A stretch of DNA of 49,302 nt from CAZYYO01 sp964650965 (GCA_964650965.1 CAZYYO010000011.1:1-49302), one strand, 5' to 3'; shown: positions 17,697 to 25,459, counted from the first letter of the stretch. The notes: generated from the letters alone by a model not told the origin. Program-made: numbers and translations.

Positions 17697-19253
17697 ATGA
17701 GTGTATTAAATGTAGAAAATCTGAACCATGGTTTTGGCGACCGGACGATTCTAAAGAATGTGAACTTTCGCCTGCTTAAGGGGGAACACGTAGGGTTTGT
17801 AGGAGCCAATGGGGAAGGTAAGTCTACCTTTATGAATATTATTACAGGGAAACAGCTTCCGGATGGAGGAAAGGTGGAATGGTCCAAAAATGTGCGTGTG
17901 GGTTATCTAGACCAGCATACGGTTCTTAAGAAGGGACAGACCATTGAAGAGGTTCTGAAGACAGCATTTTCTTATTTATTTGATTTGGAAGAGAAGATGA
18001 ATGTGATTTGTGATTCTATGGGAGATGCCACTGAGTCTGAATTGAATGAAATGATGGAGGAGTTAGGTGAAATTCAGGGAATCTTAGATTCTCATGATTT
18101 CTATATTATTGACTCCAAGGTGGAGGAAGTGGCACGGGCACTGGGACTATTAGACCTGGGGCTGGACAAAGATGTTACAGATTTAAGCGGCGGGCAGCGA
18201 ACCAAGGTGCTGTTGGCGAAGCTGTTGCTGGAAAAACCGGATATTCTCTTATTAGATGAACCAACCAATTATTTGGAGGAGTCTCATATAGAATGGCTCA
18301 AACGATATCTGCAGGAATATGAGAATGCATTTATTCTCATTTCCCATGATATTCCATTTCTGAACAGTGTTATTAATTTAATCTATCATCTGGAAAATGG
18401 AGAATTTACCAGGTATGTAGGCGATTACGACAACTTCATGCAGGTATACGAAATGAAGAAGGCTCAAGTGGAGGCGGCTTATCGGAAACAGCAGCAGGAA
18501 ATCGGAGAGCTGAAGGATTTTGTTGCCAGAAATAAAGCACGGGTAGCCACTAGAAATATGGCCATGTCTCGTCAAAAGAAATTAGATAAGATGGATATTA
18601 TAGAACTGGATCGGGAGAAACCAAAGCCGGAATTTGTGTTCCGTGAGGCAAGGACCGCAGGAAAATATATATTTGAAACAGAGGATTTGGTGATTGGATA
18701 TGAGGAATCCTTGTCCTGCCCTTTGAACCTTACCATGGAACGTGGACAGAAAATTGTGCTTACCGGGGCAAATGGTATTGGAAAGACAACATTGTTAAAA
18801 AGCATTATGGGATATATCAAGCCTCTAAGTGGACGCTCCATTCTAGGAGATTACCTTTATCCGGGATATTTTCAGCAAGAGAAAAAATATGATACCAACA
18901 TTAGCTGTATTCAGGAATTATGGGATGAATTCCCGGGAATGACCCAGTACGAGGTGCGTTCCGCGCTTGCTAAATGTGGATTAATGACCAAGCACATCGA
19001 GAGTCTCATGAAGGTATTAAGTGGAGGGGAACAGGCTAAGGTACGCTTGTGTAAATTAATCAACCATGAGACCAATCTGCTGTTATTAGACGAGCCAACC
19101 AATCATCTAGACGTAGATGCCAAGGATGAATTGAAAAGGGCACTGATGGATTATCGGGGAAGTATTCTTTTGATTTGCCATGAACCTGAGTTCTATGAAG
19201 ATATTGCAACTGATGTATGGAACTGTGAAACGTGGACAACCAGGGAAGTATAA
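17697..19253 (+). CDS. ABC-F family ATPase
   Basis: 518 residues, soluble, with two ABC domains in one chain. Domain 1: Walker A GANGEGKST, signature LSGGQRTKVLLAK, Walker B LLLDEPTN. Domain 2: GANGIGKTTLLKS, LSGGEQAKVRLCK, LLLDEPTNHLD. The linker between them (about 240-310) is charged and helical, as in ABC-F translation factors. ABC-F proteins act at the ribosomal E site, and some protect against antibiotics. The subfamily (YbiT/YkpA-like or resistance type) cannot be decided. 27 bp after the PAP2 gene. Confidence 0.92.
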   Translation: MSVLNVENLNHGFGDRTILKNVNFRLLKGEHVGFVGANGEGKSTFMNIITGKQLPDGGKVEWSKNVRVGYLDQHTVLKKGQTIEEVLKTAFSYLFDLEEKMNVICDSMGDATESELNEMMEELGEIQGILDSHDFYIIDSKVEEVARALGLLDLGLDKDVTDLSGGQRTKVLLAKLLLEKPDILLLDEPTNYLEESHIEWLKRYLQEYENAFILISHDIPFLNSVINLIYHLENGEFTRYVGDYDNFMQVYEMKKAQVEAAYRKQQQEIGELKDFVARNKARVATRNMAMSRQKKLDKMDIIELDREKPKPEFVFREARTAGKYIFETEDLVIGYEESLSCPLNLTMERGQKIVLTGANGIGKTTLLKSIMGYIKPLSGRSILGDYLYPGYFQQEKKYDTNISCIQELWDEFPGMTQYEVRSALAKCGLMTKHIESLMKVLSGGEQAKVRLCKLINHETNLLLLDEPTNHLDVDAKDELKRALMDYRGSILLICHEPEFYEDIATDVWNCETWTTREV

Positions 19254-19294
19254 GTGATGCTTCCGATAAAAGCATTGCAAGGGAGAAAAAGAAG

Positions 19295-19861
19295 ATGGCA
19301 GGGAAAAAAGAACGAGTATATCACTATGTAAATCTACATAAAGCGGAAATCCTGATTCTGCTCATGGTCTTTGTGCTGGGAGGAATTTTTGGATTTATTT
19401 ATGAGGAATTCTTCTATCGCATTGACTTGGGATATTTTGTGAAACGAGGAACTACCTTTGGTCCTTGGATTCCCATTTATGGATTTGGTGCAGTCTTAAT
19501 TATTCTGGCAATCAACCGAGAGAAGCAGCATCCGGTAAAGGTCTTTCTCATAGCAGCAGGTGTTTCCGGTGTGCTGGAATATTTCACAGGCTATTTCCTG
19601 TTGCATTTCCTGGGGGTACGCCTATGGGATTATAATACCGAAATATGGAACTGGATGAATGTAGGAGGATTTATCTGCCTGCGTTCCGTGGGATTTTTCG
19701 GAATATCAGCCATATTGCTGCGATATGTTATCTATCCTAGATGCGAAGAATTCATAGACCACAGCAAGCCTAAAATCTCCAAGCTGGTAGTAGCCATTCC
19801 AGCCGCCTTATTTGTAGCAGACATATTAGTAAGCCTAATGTACCACAGCATCCACAGGTAA
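19295..19861 (+). CDS. CmpB-like membrane protein (PF06541 type)
   Basis: 188 residues from the ATG at 19295; AAGGGAG at 19279-19285 is 9 nt upstream, whereas the upstream in-frame GTG at 19232 overlaps the ABC-F gene and lacks an SD. Several membrane helices. The pattern FGFIYEEFFYR, then KRGTTFGPWIPIYGFGA, then LEYFTGYFLLHFLG matches proteins annotated as putative ABC transporter permease CmpB. Their function is not established and no partner is seen. Confidence 0.85.
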   Translation: MAGKKERVYHYVNLHKAEILILLMVFVLGGIFGFIYEEFFYRIDLGYFVKRGTTFGPWIPIYGFGAVLIILAINREKQHPVKVFLIAAGVSGVLEYFTGYFLLHFLGVRLWDYNTEIWNWMNVGGFICLRSVGFFGISAILLRYVIYPRCEEFIDHSKPKISKLVVAIPAALFVADILVSLMYHSIHR

Positions 19862-19936
19862 GAAGCAGGTCTAATCTACCCTGGAATGTTTACAGATAAA
19901 AGCAAGTCCATAATCCCGCGAAGTCGGTAAAAGTAA

Positions 19937-20110
19937 GTCCCCATACCTCCCGGGGGGCAGTAGTATTGCAGGGGCAAACCTTGTAAGTACATCAGCACTT
20001 ACTAAGCAGTATGGCAATAGCCATGCTGCGAAGTTAGTACTGCTATGTACTTACCAGAGCGAAAGCGAGTTTGCACCGTAATACTGCTGCCCCCCGGGAG
20101 GTATGGGGAC
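19937..20110. repeat. 174-nt palindromic element (REP/MITE-like or structured RNA)
   Basis: The outer arms 19937-19967 and 20080-20110 are 31-nt inverted repeats with one mismatch that would be a G-U pair in RNA. They carry a GC-rich core, CTCCCGGGGGGCAG. Inner arms also pair: GCAAAC/GTTTGC (19974-19979/20069-20074), GTAAGTACAT/ATGTACTTAC (19984-19993/20045-20054), and a tip GTATGGC/GCCATGC around AATA. The whole element folds into one long branched hairpin between two convergent genes. Its G+C is well above the surroundings. Confidence 0.75.
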
Positions 20111-20129
20111 GAGCCCCTTACCTAATAAA

Positions 20130-21098
20130 TCATTTTTTCTTATGTAAATATCTAACAATCAGTAATATAATTCCTCCAATTACAACACAGGAGACACCAA
20201 TAATCCAGAAAATATATGCTGAGCCATCATGAGCCAGCGATAAGGTCCAGATAGTTGCACCATCTTCAGTAGTGCCAGTTGCCTCTATTTTTCGGATTTG
20301 TGTGGTGTCCAGATTAAAGGCCGGACGTGCACATGTAAGAAAATCAGCAGAGAAACCTGTTTGGGCATTTACAGGAAAATCCATAATACTTCCATTTACA
20401 AAAACCATACCCACATCCAGCGGAAAAGTGGGAGAATGAGGAGAGCGAAGCCACCACATGCCATCCGTTCCATTAAGAGATGCAGTTCGTGTATCAGCAT
20501 TTGTAAATCCATAGTCAGGATTATTTGCTTCTTCTGCTGATAATAGAAATAGCTGGTCTCCATTCAGTACATTTTCCGCCGGATCAAAATCAACCGTAGT
20601 AGACCTGCTCCCCAAAAGGACTGGTACACAATATGCATCATCAGACTTGGTTGTTTTTATCATGGCAAGCTGTTCACTTTTGGAAAAATGTGATGTGGCA
20701 AATTCTGTACACCAGGTCTTTATATCACTAGCTTGGTAATCCAGCACATCTGGGTGCTGGGTGGCATAGGATTTACCCTTGTCGTTAAAAGAGACTACAA
20801 TATCATCACCAATATCTTTATAGAGCATTCCGGTTTTAGCATCCGTTCCAATTAAATCTTTGGAAATTAGGAACATTCCAGTTTCTCCGGTGTTGGTATG
20901 TGATGCATCCAATACCTGCCATTGTGCAGTAAAACCAATCGAGTCATCAGCATTACCGAAGCATACAATATCTCCCTGTTTCATATCCTCCGTAGTTGCA
21001 GCCTGAACCATCATAGAAGGAAGTATCCCTGCAAAAAGAAATGTAACGGTTCCAATTTTGCAAAGAAGTTTCTTGCTGTTGAAGCATCTTTTCATCAT
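20130..21098 (-). CDS. DUF6273-type surface protein with signal peptide and C-terminal anchor
   Basis: 322 residues. It starts with a classic signal peptide (MMKRCFNSKK, hydrophobic core, cleavage probably after MMVQA) and ends with a membrane helix (about 293-315) and HKKK. The extracellular part contains GMWWLRSP and CARPAFNLD, the features of DUF6273-type domains common in Clostridia. No LPxTG motif is seen, so the C-terminal helix is the anchor. AAAGGGG lies 9 nt before the first ATG; a second ATG follows at once. It diverges from the TetR gene. Function unknown. Confidence 0.8.
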   Translation of the reverse strand: MMKRCFNSKKLLCKIGTVTFLFAGILPSMMVQAATTEDMKQGDIVCFGNADDSIGFTAQWQVLDASHTNTGETGMFLISKDLIGTDAKTGMLYKDIGDDIVVSFNDKGKSYATQHPDVLDYQASDIKTWCTEFATSHFSKSEQLAMIKTTKSDDAYCVPVLLGSRSTTVDFDPAENVLNGDQLFLLSAEEANNPDYGFTNADTRTASLNGTDGMWWLRSPHSPTFPLDVGMVFVNGSIMDFPVNAQTGFSADFLTCARPAFNLDTTQIRKIEATGTTEDGATIWTLSLAHDGSAYIFWIIGVSCVVIGGIILLIVRYLHKKK

Positions 21099-21124
21099 TC
21101 TGTCATTCCCCTTTCATAAACTGT

Positions 21125-21159
21125 TTATATCTTTATTATACAAGGCAGAAAAAGAAGAA
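21125..21159 (-). promoter_or_regulatory. promoter of the DUF6273 gene
   Basis: On the minus strand TTGTTC is followed after 16 nt by TATAAT (near 21136-21142), upstream of the gene start at 21098. The palindrome at 21172-21188 lies just upstream of it. Confidence 0.45.
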
Positions 21160-21171
21160 CAAGAAACAAAA

Positions 21172-21188
21172 TGCAACAAATTGTTGCA
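21172..21188. promoter_or_regulatory. 17-bp palindrome, probable TetR operator
   Basis: TGCAACAA-A-TTGTTGCA is a perfect 8+1+8 palindrome in the divergent region between the DUF6273 gene and the TetR gene. Size and place fit the operator of the adjacent TetR protein. Confidence 0.55.
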
Positions 21189-21300
21189 CATTATATTATG
21201 GGGGGAATATACTGAAAACGTGATTAGTCTTTCATTCATTTTTATGACAGTCATGATAGAGTGGATGGAAGTAGACAGTGAACGGAAGGGGAAGAAAAAA

Positions 21301-21876
21301 GTGAAGGATGAACAAAATGTATCTGAAAGAAATCAAGGGTATCAAAAATCTGAAAACCAGATTTTTGAAGCTTTTTTTCAAATTCTAGATGAAAAATGTT
21401 TTGATAAGATAACAGTGTCGGAGATTATCAAAAGGGCTAAAATTAATCGTTCTACCTTTTATCGACATTTTCAGGACAAATATGCCATTTTAGATAGAAT
21501 TCAGCAACAGGCAATCCCAATTACTAATTTATTGTTGGCACCTTATATGGTGGAAGAGAAATCTCTTTTCGATATCCTTTTTTCCTCGGATTATCTGGAG
21601 AAGCATTTTCCAACAGAATATAAAAAAGCATTTTTACAATTAGTGGAAATTAGAACCTTGAATTTTGATATAACAGAAATGATTCATCAGGGATTTGCAC
21701 AATCTTATATTCCGGAGAAAAGCTCACCAAACCCAGAATTGGAAAGAGAACTTTTCGCTGATATTGCGGTGAAAATGCTTCTTTATAAAATAGATGATAA
21801 TAAGAGGTTTTCAGAAAAAGGCCTTGAGATTATTGAGTCACTGTATCAGAATTTAAGAAGGGGACGTTACACTTAA
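21301..21876 (+). CDS. TetR/AcrR-family transcriptional regulator
   Basis: 191 residues from a GTG at 21301, chosen because AAGGGG (21286-21291) stands 9 nt upstream; longer in-frame extensions run across the palindrome and promoter. The N-terminal helix-turn-helix is typical (KITVSEIIKRAKINRSTFYRHFQDKY, positions about 38-63), and the rest is an all-helical ligand/dimer domain. It diverges from the DUF6273 surface-protein gene, which it probably represses together with itself. The stop overlaps the end of a convergent broken peptide gene. Confidence 0.88.
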   Translation: MKDEQNVSERNQGYQKSENQIFEAFFQILDEKCFDKITVSEIIKRAKINRSTFYRHFQDKYAILDRIQQQAIPITNLLLAPYMVEEKSLFDILFSSDYLEKHFPTEYKKAFLQLVEIRTLNFDITEMIHQGFAQSYIPEKSSPNPELERELFADIAVKMLLYKIDDNKRFSEKGLEIIESLYQNLRRGRYT

Positions 21877-22036
21877 TCGCCCCCAGGTCCATCCTTACGT
21901 GGTCGACTAGATTCTGGAAGTGGCTCTACAGAATCCTTGTCATTTCCGGACAAATCAATTTCTGGAATATACCATCATCATAAGAATCCTTCATTGAGTT
22001 ATTGCTGGTTGCGAAATTTTTATCTTTCTTTTCCAT
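21873..22036 (-). pseudogene. small peptide gene with a -1 frameshift (about 54 aa if repaired)
   Basis: From the ATG at 22036 (AAAGGA about 9 nt upstream) the frame encodes MEKKDKNFATSNNSMKDSYD and then drifts to an early TAG near 21920. A single missing base at about 21970-21973 would join it to YIPEIDLSGNDKDSVEPLPE and a tail ending SRPRKDGPGGD at a stop at 21873-21875. The joined product would be about 54 residues, very acidic in the middle, with a Pro/Gly-rich tail. The downstream frame has coding character, so this looks like a recently broken gene, a sequencing error, or a recoding site. Family not recognised. Confidence 0.4.
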
Positions 22037-22148
22037 GATACACCGTCCTTTCCACCACAGTATGTGTGATTGTATAAAAAATATGCATGATAATTGAAGC
22101 TAGTCGCATATTTAGGTGACGGAGTAATCCAAGAAGGGCGTTAACAGA

Positions 22149-22191
22149 GAATCCCCTGAAAGCCAGTAAAATCGAGGCTCTCAGGGGATTC
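22149..22191. terminator. strong hairpin downstream of tRNA-Leu(CAG)
   Basis: 22149-22164 pairs with 22176-22191 (16 bp, one mismatch) around a short loop. It lies downstream of the minus-strand tRNA. T runs are weak on both sides. Confidence 0.5.
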
Positions 22192-22218
22192 CCTTTACAT
22201 ATATTTCTGCACAAAAAA

Positions 22219-22302
22219 TGCAGGAGATGGGACTTGAACCCACACGATATTGCTACCACAGGCACCTGAAGCCTGCGCGTCTGCCAATTCCGCCACTCCT
22301 GC
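22219..22302 (-). tRNA. tRNA-Leu (anticodon CAG)
   Basis: The minus strand from 22302 gives a complete class II tRNA: acceptor GCAGGAG/CTCCTGC, anticodon stem CAGGC/GCCTG with loop TTCAGGT (anticodon CAG), a long variable arm, and GGTTCAAGTCC in the T arm. The CCA end is not encoded. Confidence 0.93.
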
Positions 22303-22313
22303 ACGCAAGAAAT

Positions 22314-22342
22314 ATAATATCGAATTTCAAGACAAAAGTCAA
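22314..22342 (-). promoter_or_regulatory. promoter of tRNA-Leu(CAG)
   Basis: On the minus strand TTGACT (22337-22342), a 17-nt spacer, and TATTAT (22314-22319), about 12 nt before the mature 5' end. Confidence 0.7.
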
Positions 22343-22408
22343 TAAGAAAAATGATTTTATTTTATTATGCGATAAAGAATCTAAATTCAAAAATATTTCC
22401 AAAATCCG

Positions 22409-22437
22409 TTGACATTCCCTGGGACTTTTGTTATTAT
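22409..22437 (+). promoter_or_regulatory. promoter of tRNA-Leu(AAG)
   Basis: TTGACA (22409-22414), a 17-nt spacer and TATTAT (22432-22437), about 33 nt before the mature tRNA. Confidence 0.75.
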
Positions 22438-22469
22438 TTTAAAGTCGTCGTAAGACATATCAGACAAAT

Positions 22470-22554
22470 GCGGAAGTGTCGGAACTGGCAGACGAGCAAG
22501 ACTAAGGATCTTGTAAGCATTGCGCTTGTGTGGGTTCAAGTCCCATCTTCCGCA
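22470..22554 (+). tRNA. tRNA-Leu (anticodon AAG)
   Basis: Acceptor GCGGAAG/CTTCCGC, anticodon stem CAAGA/TCTTG with loop CTAAGGA (anticodon AAG), a long variable arm, and GGTTCAAGTCC. CCA is not encoded. An A at position 34 is unusual for a bacterial leucine tRNA and implies inosine modification. Confidence 0.92.
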
Positions 22555-22560
22555 TTACCA

Positions 22561-22592
22561 AAGGAGGGGAACAATTTGGTCTCTTCCTTTTT
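22561..22592 (+). terminator. terminator after tRNA-Leu(AAG)
   Basis: 22561-22570 pairs with 22580-22589 (10 bp with two G-U pairs) and is followed by T at 22588-22592. Confidence 0.55.
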
Positions 22593-22622
22593 CTATGCAC
22601 AAAGGAGAAAGAAGATTACAAT

Positions 22623-23168
22623 ATGAAGGATTATATTACAACTTATTCTAAAGTACATTTTGAAATTGATGAACCGAAGATAGCACAGATTAATCTGCAG
22701 GATGTGGCACATGCTTTGTCCATGCTTGCCAGGGCAAATGGTCATCTCCCTAAATTTTATTCTGTAGCACAGCACAGTTTGGCTTGTACCATTGAAGCCA
22801 TGGAGCGAAATTACTCCATGAAGGTGGTTTTAGGATGTCTGCTTCACGATGGAAGCGAAGCATATCTGTGCGATATTACCCGTCCGGTGAAGCAGCACCT
22901 GGATTATTATCTGGTTCGGGAAAAGAAGATTCAAAATATGATTTTTGAGAAATTAATCGGAGAGCCGTTGAATAGTGAGGAGCTGGCACTGATACATGAA
23001 GTGGATGATGCCATGCTTTTTGCAGAGTTTAAGTATTATCTGGGAGAACAGTTGGAAATGGAGCATACGCCACTGGTTACCCGCCCTGTCTTTGTTACTC
23101 GTCCTTTTGATGACGTTGAGGAGGAGTTCCTATCAATGTATTACAGAGTATCAGCACTGCTTCATTAA
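22623..23168 (+). CDS. HD-domain hydrolase (YfbR-like)
   Basis: 181 residues from the ATG at 22623. HD motif order: His in SVAQHSLACTIEAM, the HD pair in GCLLHDGSEAYLCDITRPVK, and an Asp in EVDDAMLFAEF. This pattern is common in phage- and chromosome-encoded YfbR-like nucleotidases or phosphohydrolases. AAAGGAG (22601-22607) is 15 nt upstream, longer than usual; a weaker AGAAG sits closer. No signal peptide. It stands alone between the tRNA terminator and its own terminator. Confidence 0.85.
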   Translation: MKDYITTYSKVHFEIDEPKIAQINLQDVAHALSMLARANGHLPKFYSVAQHSLACTIEAMERNYSMKVVLGCLLHDGSEAYLCDITRPVKQHLDYYLVREKKIQNMIFEKLIGEPLNSEELALIHEVDDAMLFAEFKYYLGEQLEMEHTPLVTRPVFVTRPFDDVEEEFLSMYYRVSALLH

Positions 23169-23216
23169 GGGTACAGGCAGTATGTAACAAGCCATGTAAA
23201 ATTACAAAAAAGTACG

Positions 23217-23262
23217 ATCTTCAAAATTTTTAAATTATTTTAGAAATTTTGAAGATTTTTTT
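23217..23262 (+). terminator. terminator after the HD hydrolase
   Basis: A 13-bp stem (23217-23229 with 23244-23256) carrying ATCTTCAAAA, followed by a run of T to 23262. Confidence 0.75.
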
Positions 23263-23318
23263 GTTTCTATACGTTATAGTTAATGTAAGACAAAAACAAA
23301 CGAAGGAGGTGGGTAAAA

Positions 23319-23849
23319 ATCGACGGCAAAAAGAAAATTGAAGATCTTGTTGGGGAATATACCAATCTGGTATTTTCCATCTGTCTGAAAATGACAGGAG
23401 ATTATTTTGCAGCAGAAGATCTTACGCAGGAAACATTTTTATCCGCCTATCAGCACATGGATGGTTTTACAGGAGACCAGTGGAAGGCCTGGATATGCAG
23501 AATTGCTTCCAATCTGTGTATCGACTATCGAAGGCAGGCAGCAAGGCGAATGATTCCCACCGAAGATGAGGTGTTTGAGACACAGGTGAGTCAGGAAGAG
23601 GACCCACTTGATCAGTTCTTAAATCAAGAGGTTATGGAGGAAATGGAAGCCAAATGTGCCAGCCTGAAGCCTCCCTATGATCATATCGCCAGGTTGTACT
23701 TCTGCAGAAATAAAACTGCAGATGAAATTGCAGAAGCAGAAAATAAAAACAAGAAAACCATCCAAACCCAGATATACCGAGCCAGGGAAATGCTGAAAAA
23801 AGAATGCAGAAAGGAGCGTGGAGTGTTTGAAGGATACATATCTAAGTGA
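23319..23849 (+). CDS. ECF-type RNA polymerase sigma factor, apparently starting at ATC
   Basis: 176 residues from codon 23319. Region 2 is VFSICLKMTGDYFAAEDLTQ and onward through LSAYQHM and WKAWICRIASNLCIDYRR; region 4 is ARLYFCRNKTADEIAEAENK and KTIQTQIYRAREMLKKE. The first in-frame ATG (23391) would remove the start of region 2. The full N-terminus (DGKKKIEDLVGEYTN) is encoded upstream, where AAGGAGGTG (23303-23311) stands 7 nt before ATC at 23319. No ATG, GTG or TTG lies in frame between the SD and 23391. It overlaps the anti-sigma gene, as usual for ECF pairs. Confidence 0.85.
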   Translation: MDGKKKIEDLVGEYTNLVFSICLKMTGDYFAAEDLTQETFLSAYQHMDGFTGDQWKAWICRIASNLCIDYRRQAARRMIPTEDEVFETQVSQEEDPLDQFLNQEVMEEMEAKCASLKPPYDHIARLYFCRNKTADEIAEAENKNKKTIQTQIYRAREMLKKECRKERGVFEGYISK

Positions 23850-24309
23850 TGAAGAATTACTGCAACTAATGGAACAGGTAGAGACAGAAGAATTAGTAGA
23901 AGCACCGGAGTATCTTGCAGAAAATATTATGAAGCAGGTAGAAAAATCCCAATCCAAGGCACAGATATTGTCTTATAACAGGGAGATAAGAGAACCTGAA
24001 CTTCAGACGAAAAAGAAACCTCCGCGGAACAAGAGAAAGGAGCTGGTGGCATATGGATTTAAGGTTATGCTTTCAGCTGCCGCATCCATTGCAATTCTTT
24101 TGGCAATTCCAGCAGCCCAGGGAGGCAGTCAGACAGGAGCGTTGAACTCACAGAATACACAGGTTGTTCAAGAAAAGGACACAGACAGTAGGCCGGTAAG
24201 TAATGCCCTTAGCTCTATTAATAAAGCAACCAGCAGCTTTTGCAATCTGTTGAATCAGTCATCTACAGACTATCTTACTAATCGCAAGCTGGAGAAAAGT
24301 AAAAATTAA
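23827..24309 (+). CDS. anti-sigma-like single-pass membrane protein
   Basis: About 160 residues. The N-terminal cytoplasmic part is acidic (YLSDEELLQLMEQVE), one membrane helix lies near the middle (VMLSAAASIAILLAIPAA), and the Ser/Thr/Asn-rich C-terminus is outside. This architecture and the overlap with the sigma gene fit an anti-sigma factor, though no zinc-binding ZAS motif is seen. Start choice: AAGGAG (23811-23816) is 1 nt before GTG 23818 and 10 nt before TTG 23827, so TTG is preferred; both keep the frame. Confidence 0.7.
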   Translation: MKDTYLSDEELLQLMEQVETEELVEAPEYLAENIMKQVEKSQSKAQILSYNREIREPELQTKKKPPRNKRKELVAYGFKVMLSAAASIAILLAIPAAQGGSQTGALNSQNTQVVQEKDTDSRPVSNALSSINKATSSFCNLLNQSSTDYLTNRKLEKSKN

Positions 24310-24344
24310 AGAATAAGAAAACCAATATCAGGAGGAAAATAATC

Positions 24345-24890
24345 ATGGTAAAAAAGAAAAGTAATTTTTGGACATTTATATTCTCATTTATGCCTGGAGC
24401 AGCAGAAATGTATATGGGATTCATGAAAATGGGCGTTAGCCTTATGACAGCATTTATAGCAATTTTAGCAATCAGCACTTTACTGGAGATCGGGCCGCTT
24501 CTTTTCCTGGCATTAGTAGTATGGTTCTATGGATTCTTCCATGCAAGAAATCTGGCACATTTAGATGAAATGGAATTACAGCAGGTAGAAGACCATTACC
24601 TGTTTGTAAATGAAGAATTTGATACCCAGAAGATTACCAGTAAATACAGAAAATTATTTGCAGCAGTTTTAATTCTCTTAGGAGTAGCTGTACTGTGGAA
24701 TAATTTAATGAATTTCCTATACAGTATTCTTCCATCTAGTATTGCATACGACTATGTAAGGGAAGTAGGTTATGCAGTACCAAGACTGGCAGTAGCAGTT
24801 CTGGTGATTGTAATTGGAGTGAAGATGATTGCAGGGAAAAAGGAGGAACTAGAACATGACGAATCAAGTGATGACCAGCCAGAAGCTTAA
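24345..24890 (+). CDS. membrane protein of the ECF sigma operon
   Basis: 181 residues with a clear AGGAGG before the ATG. Two hydrophobic segments in the first ~75 residues (FMPGAAEMYMGFMKMG resembles the TM2/PspC-neighbourhood proteins), a cytoplasmic stretch (LAHLDEMELQQVEDHY), two more helices (about 105-160) and a charged tail. No enzyme motif. It follows the anti-sigma gene by 35 bp and overlaps the next gene by 35 bp, so it belongs to the envelope-stress-like operon. Family not recognised with certainty. Confidence 0.7.
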   Translation: MVKKKSNFWTFIFSFMPGAAEMYMGFMKMGVSLMTAFIAILAISTLLEIGPLLFLALVVWFYGFFHARNLAHLDEMELQQVEDHYLFVNEEFDTQKITSKYRKLFAAVLILLGVAVLWNNLMNFLYSILPSSIAYDYVREVGYAVPRLAVAVLVIVIGVKMIAGKKEELEHDESSDDQPEA

Positions 24891-25254
24891 TGAAAATATA
24901 GCAGATAAAACACAGGAACATATCCACCTTAGTCAGCAAAAAGATAAGGAAAAGGAAAGGCGTGTTCATCGTGTGGGAGGTATTACCTTAGGTCTTATGC
25001 TGGTGGCGTTTGGAATTCTCTTTATTCTCCATATGATATTGCCCCAGATATCCTATGAATTCATCTTTCGTCTGTGGCCGTTGATTTTAATCAGCATGGG
25101 AATTGAGGTGCTGATAGGTAATATGAAAACAGGAGTAGAGATGAAATATGACAAGGGTTCTGTGTTTTTGTTAATCATCATGGCATTTTTCGCTATGTGT
25201 ATGGCAGGAATGGAAGTATTGTTTCAAATCCCCTGGATACAGACTTATTTATAA
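24856..25254 (+). CDS. LiaI/LiaF-like small membrane protein
   Basis: 132 residues. A hydrophilic, probably cytoplasmic N-terminus (about 1-38) is followed by RVGGITLGLMLVAFGILFIL, then RLWPLILISMGIEVLIGN, then a final helix (VFLLIIMAFFAMCMAGMEVL). The G-(I/L)-x-L-G-x-x-L pattern with W-P-L-(I/L) resembles DUF5668/LiaF-type membrane domains associated with envelope stress. AGGAGG (24841-24846) lies 9 nt before the ATG, inside the previous gene. Last gene of the sigma operon. Confidence 0.7.
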   Translation: MTNQVMTSQKLNENIADKTQEHIHLSQQKDKEKERRVHRVGGITLGLMLVAFGILFILHMILPQISYEFIFRLWPLILISMGIEVLIGNMKTGVEMKYDKGSVFLLIIMAFFAMCMAGMEVLFQIPWIQTYL

Positions 25255-25307
25255 AATATCGTGGTAGTAATACAAAGCAAACATTCATAAACAAAATAGC
25301 AAAAGCG

Positions 25308-25348
25308 GGCAGAGGCAAAGTGATCTTATATTTTGCCTCTGCCTTTTT
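25308..25348 (+). terminator. terminator of the ECF sigma operon
   Basis: A 12-bp stem, GGCAGAGGCAAA (25308-25319) with TTTGCCTCTGCC (25332-25343), followed by TTTTT. Confidence 0.85.
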
Positions 25349-25459
25349 ATGCAGCATGTGTGGAATGTCGCGTAAATGTTCAATTATTCGCGAGAATTTG
25401 GAAATGTGGTAAAAATGTATATATATAAGTAAAAAAATATATATATCAATAAAAGATAA

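Noticed and set aside
22020..22304. A 94-codon minus-strand frame beginning with QEWRNWQT-like residues
   Set aside because: Its first part is the tRNA-Leu(CAG) sequence read as protein; this is a common false ORF over tRNA-Leu.
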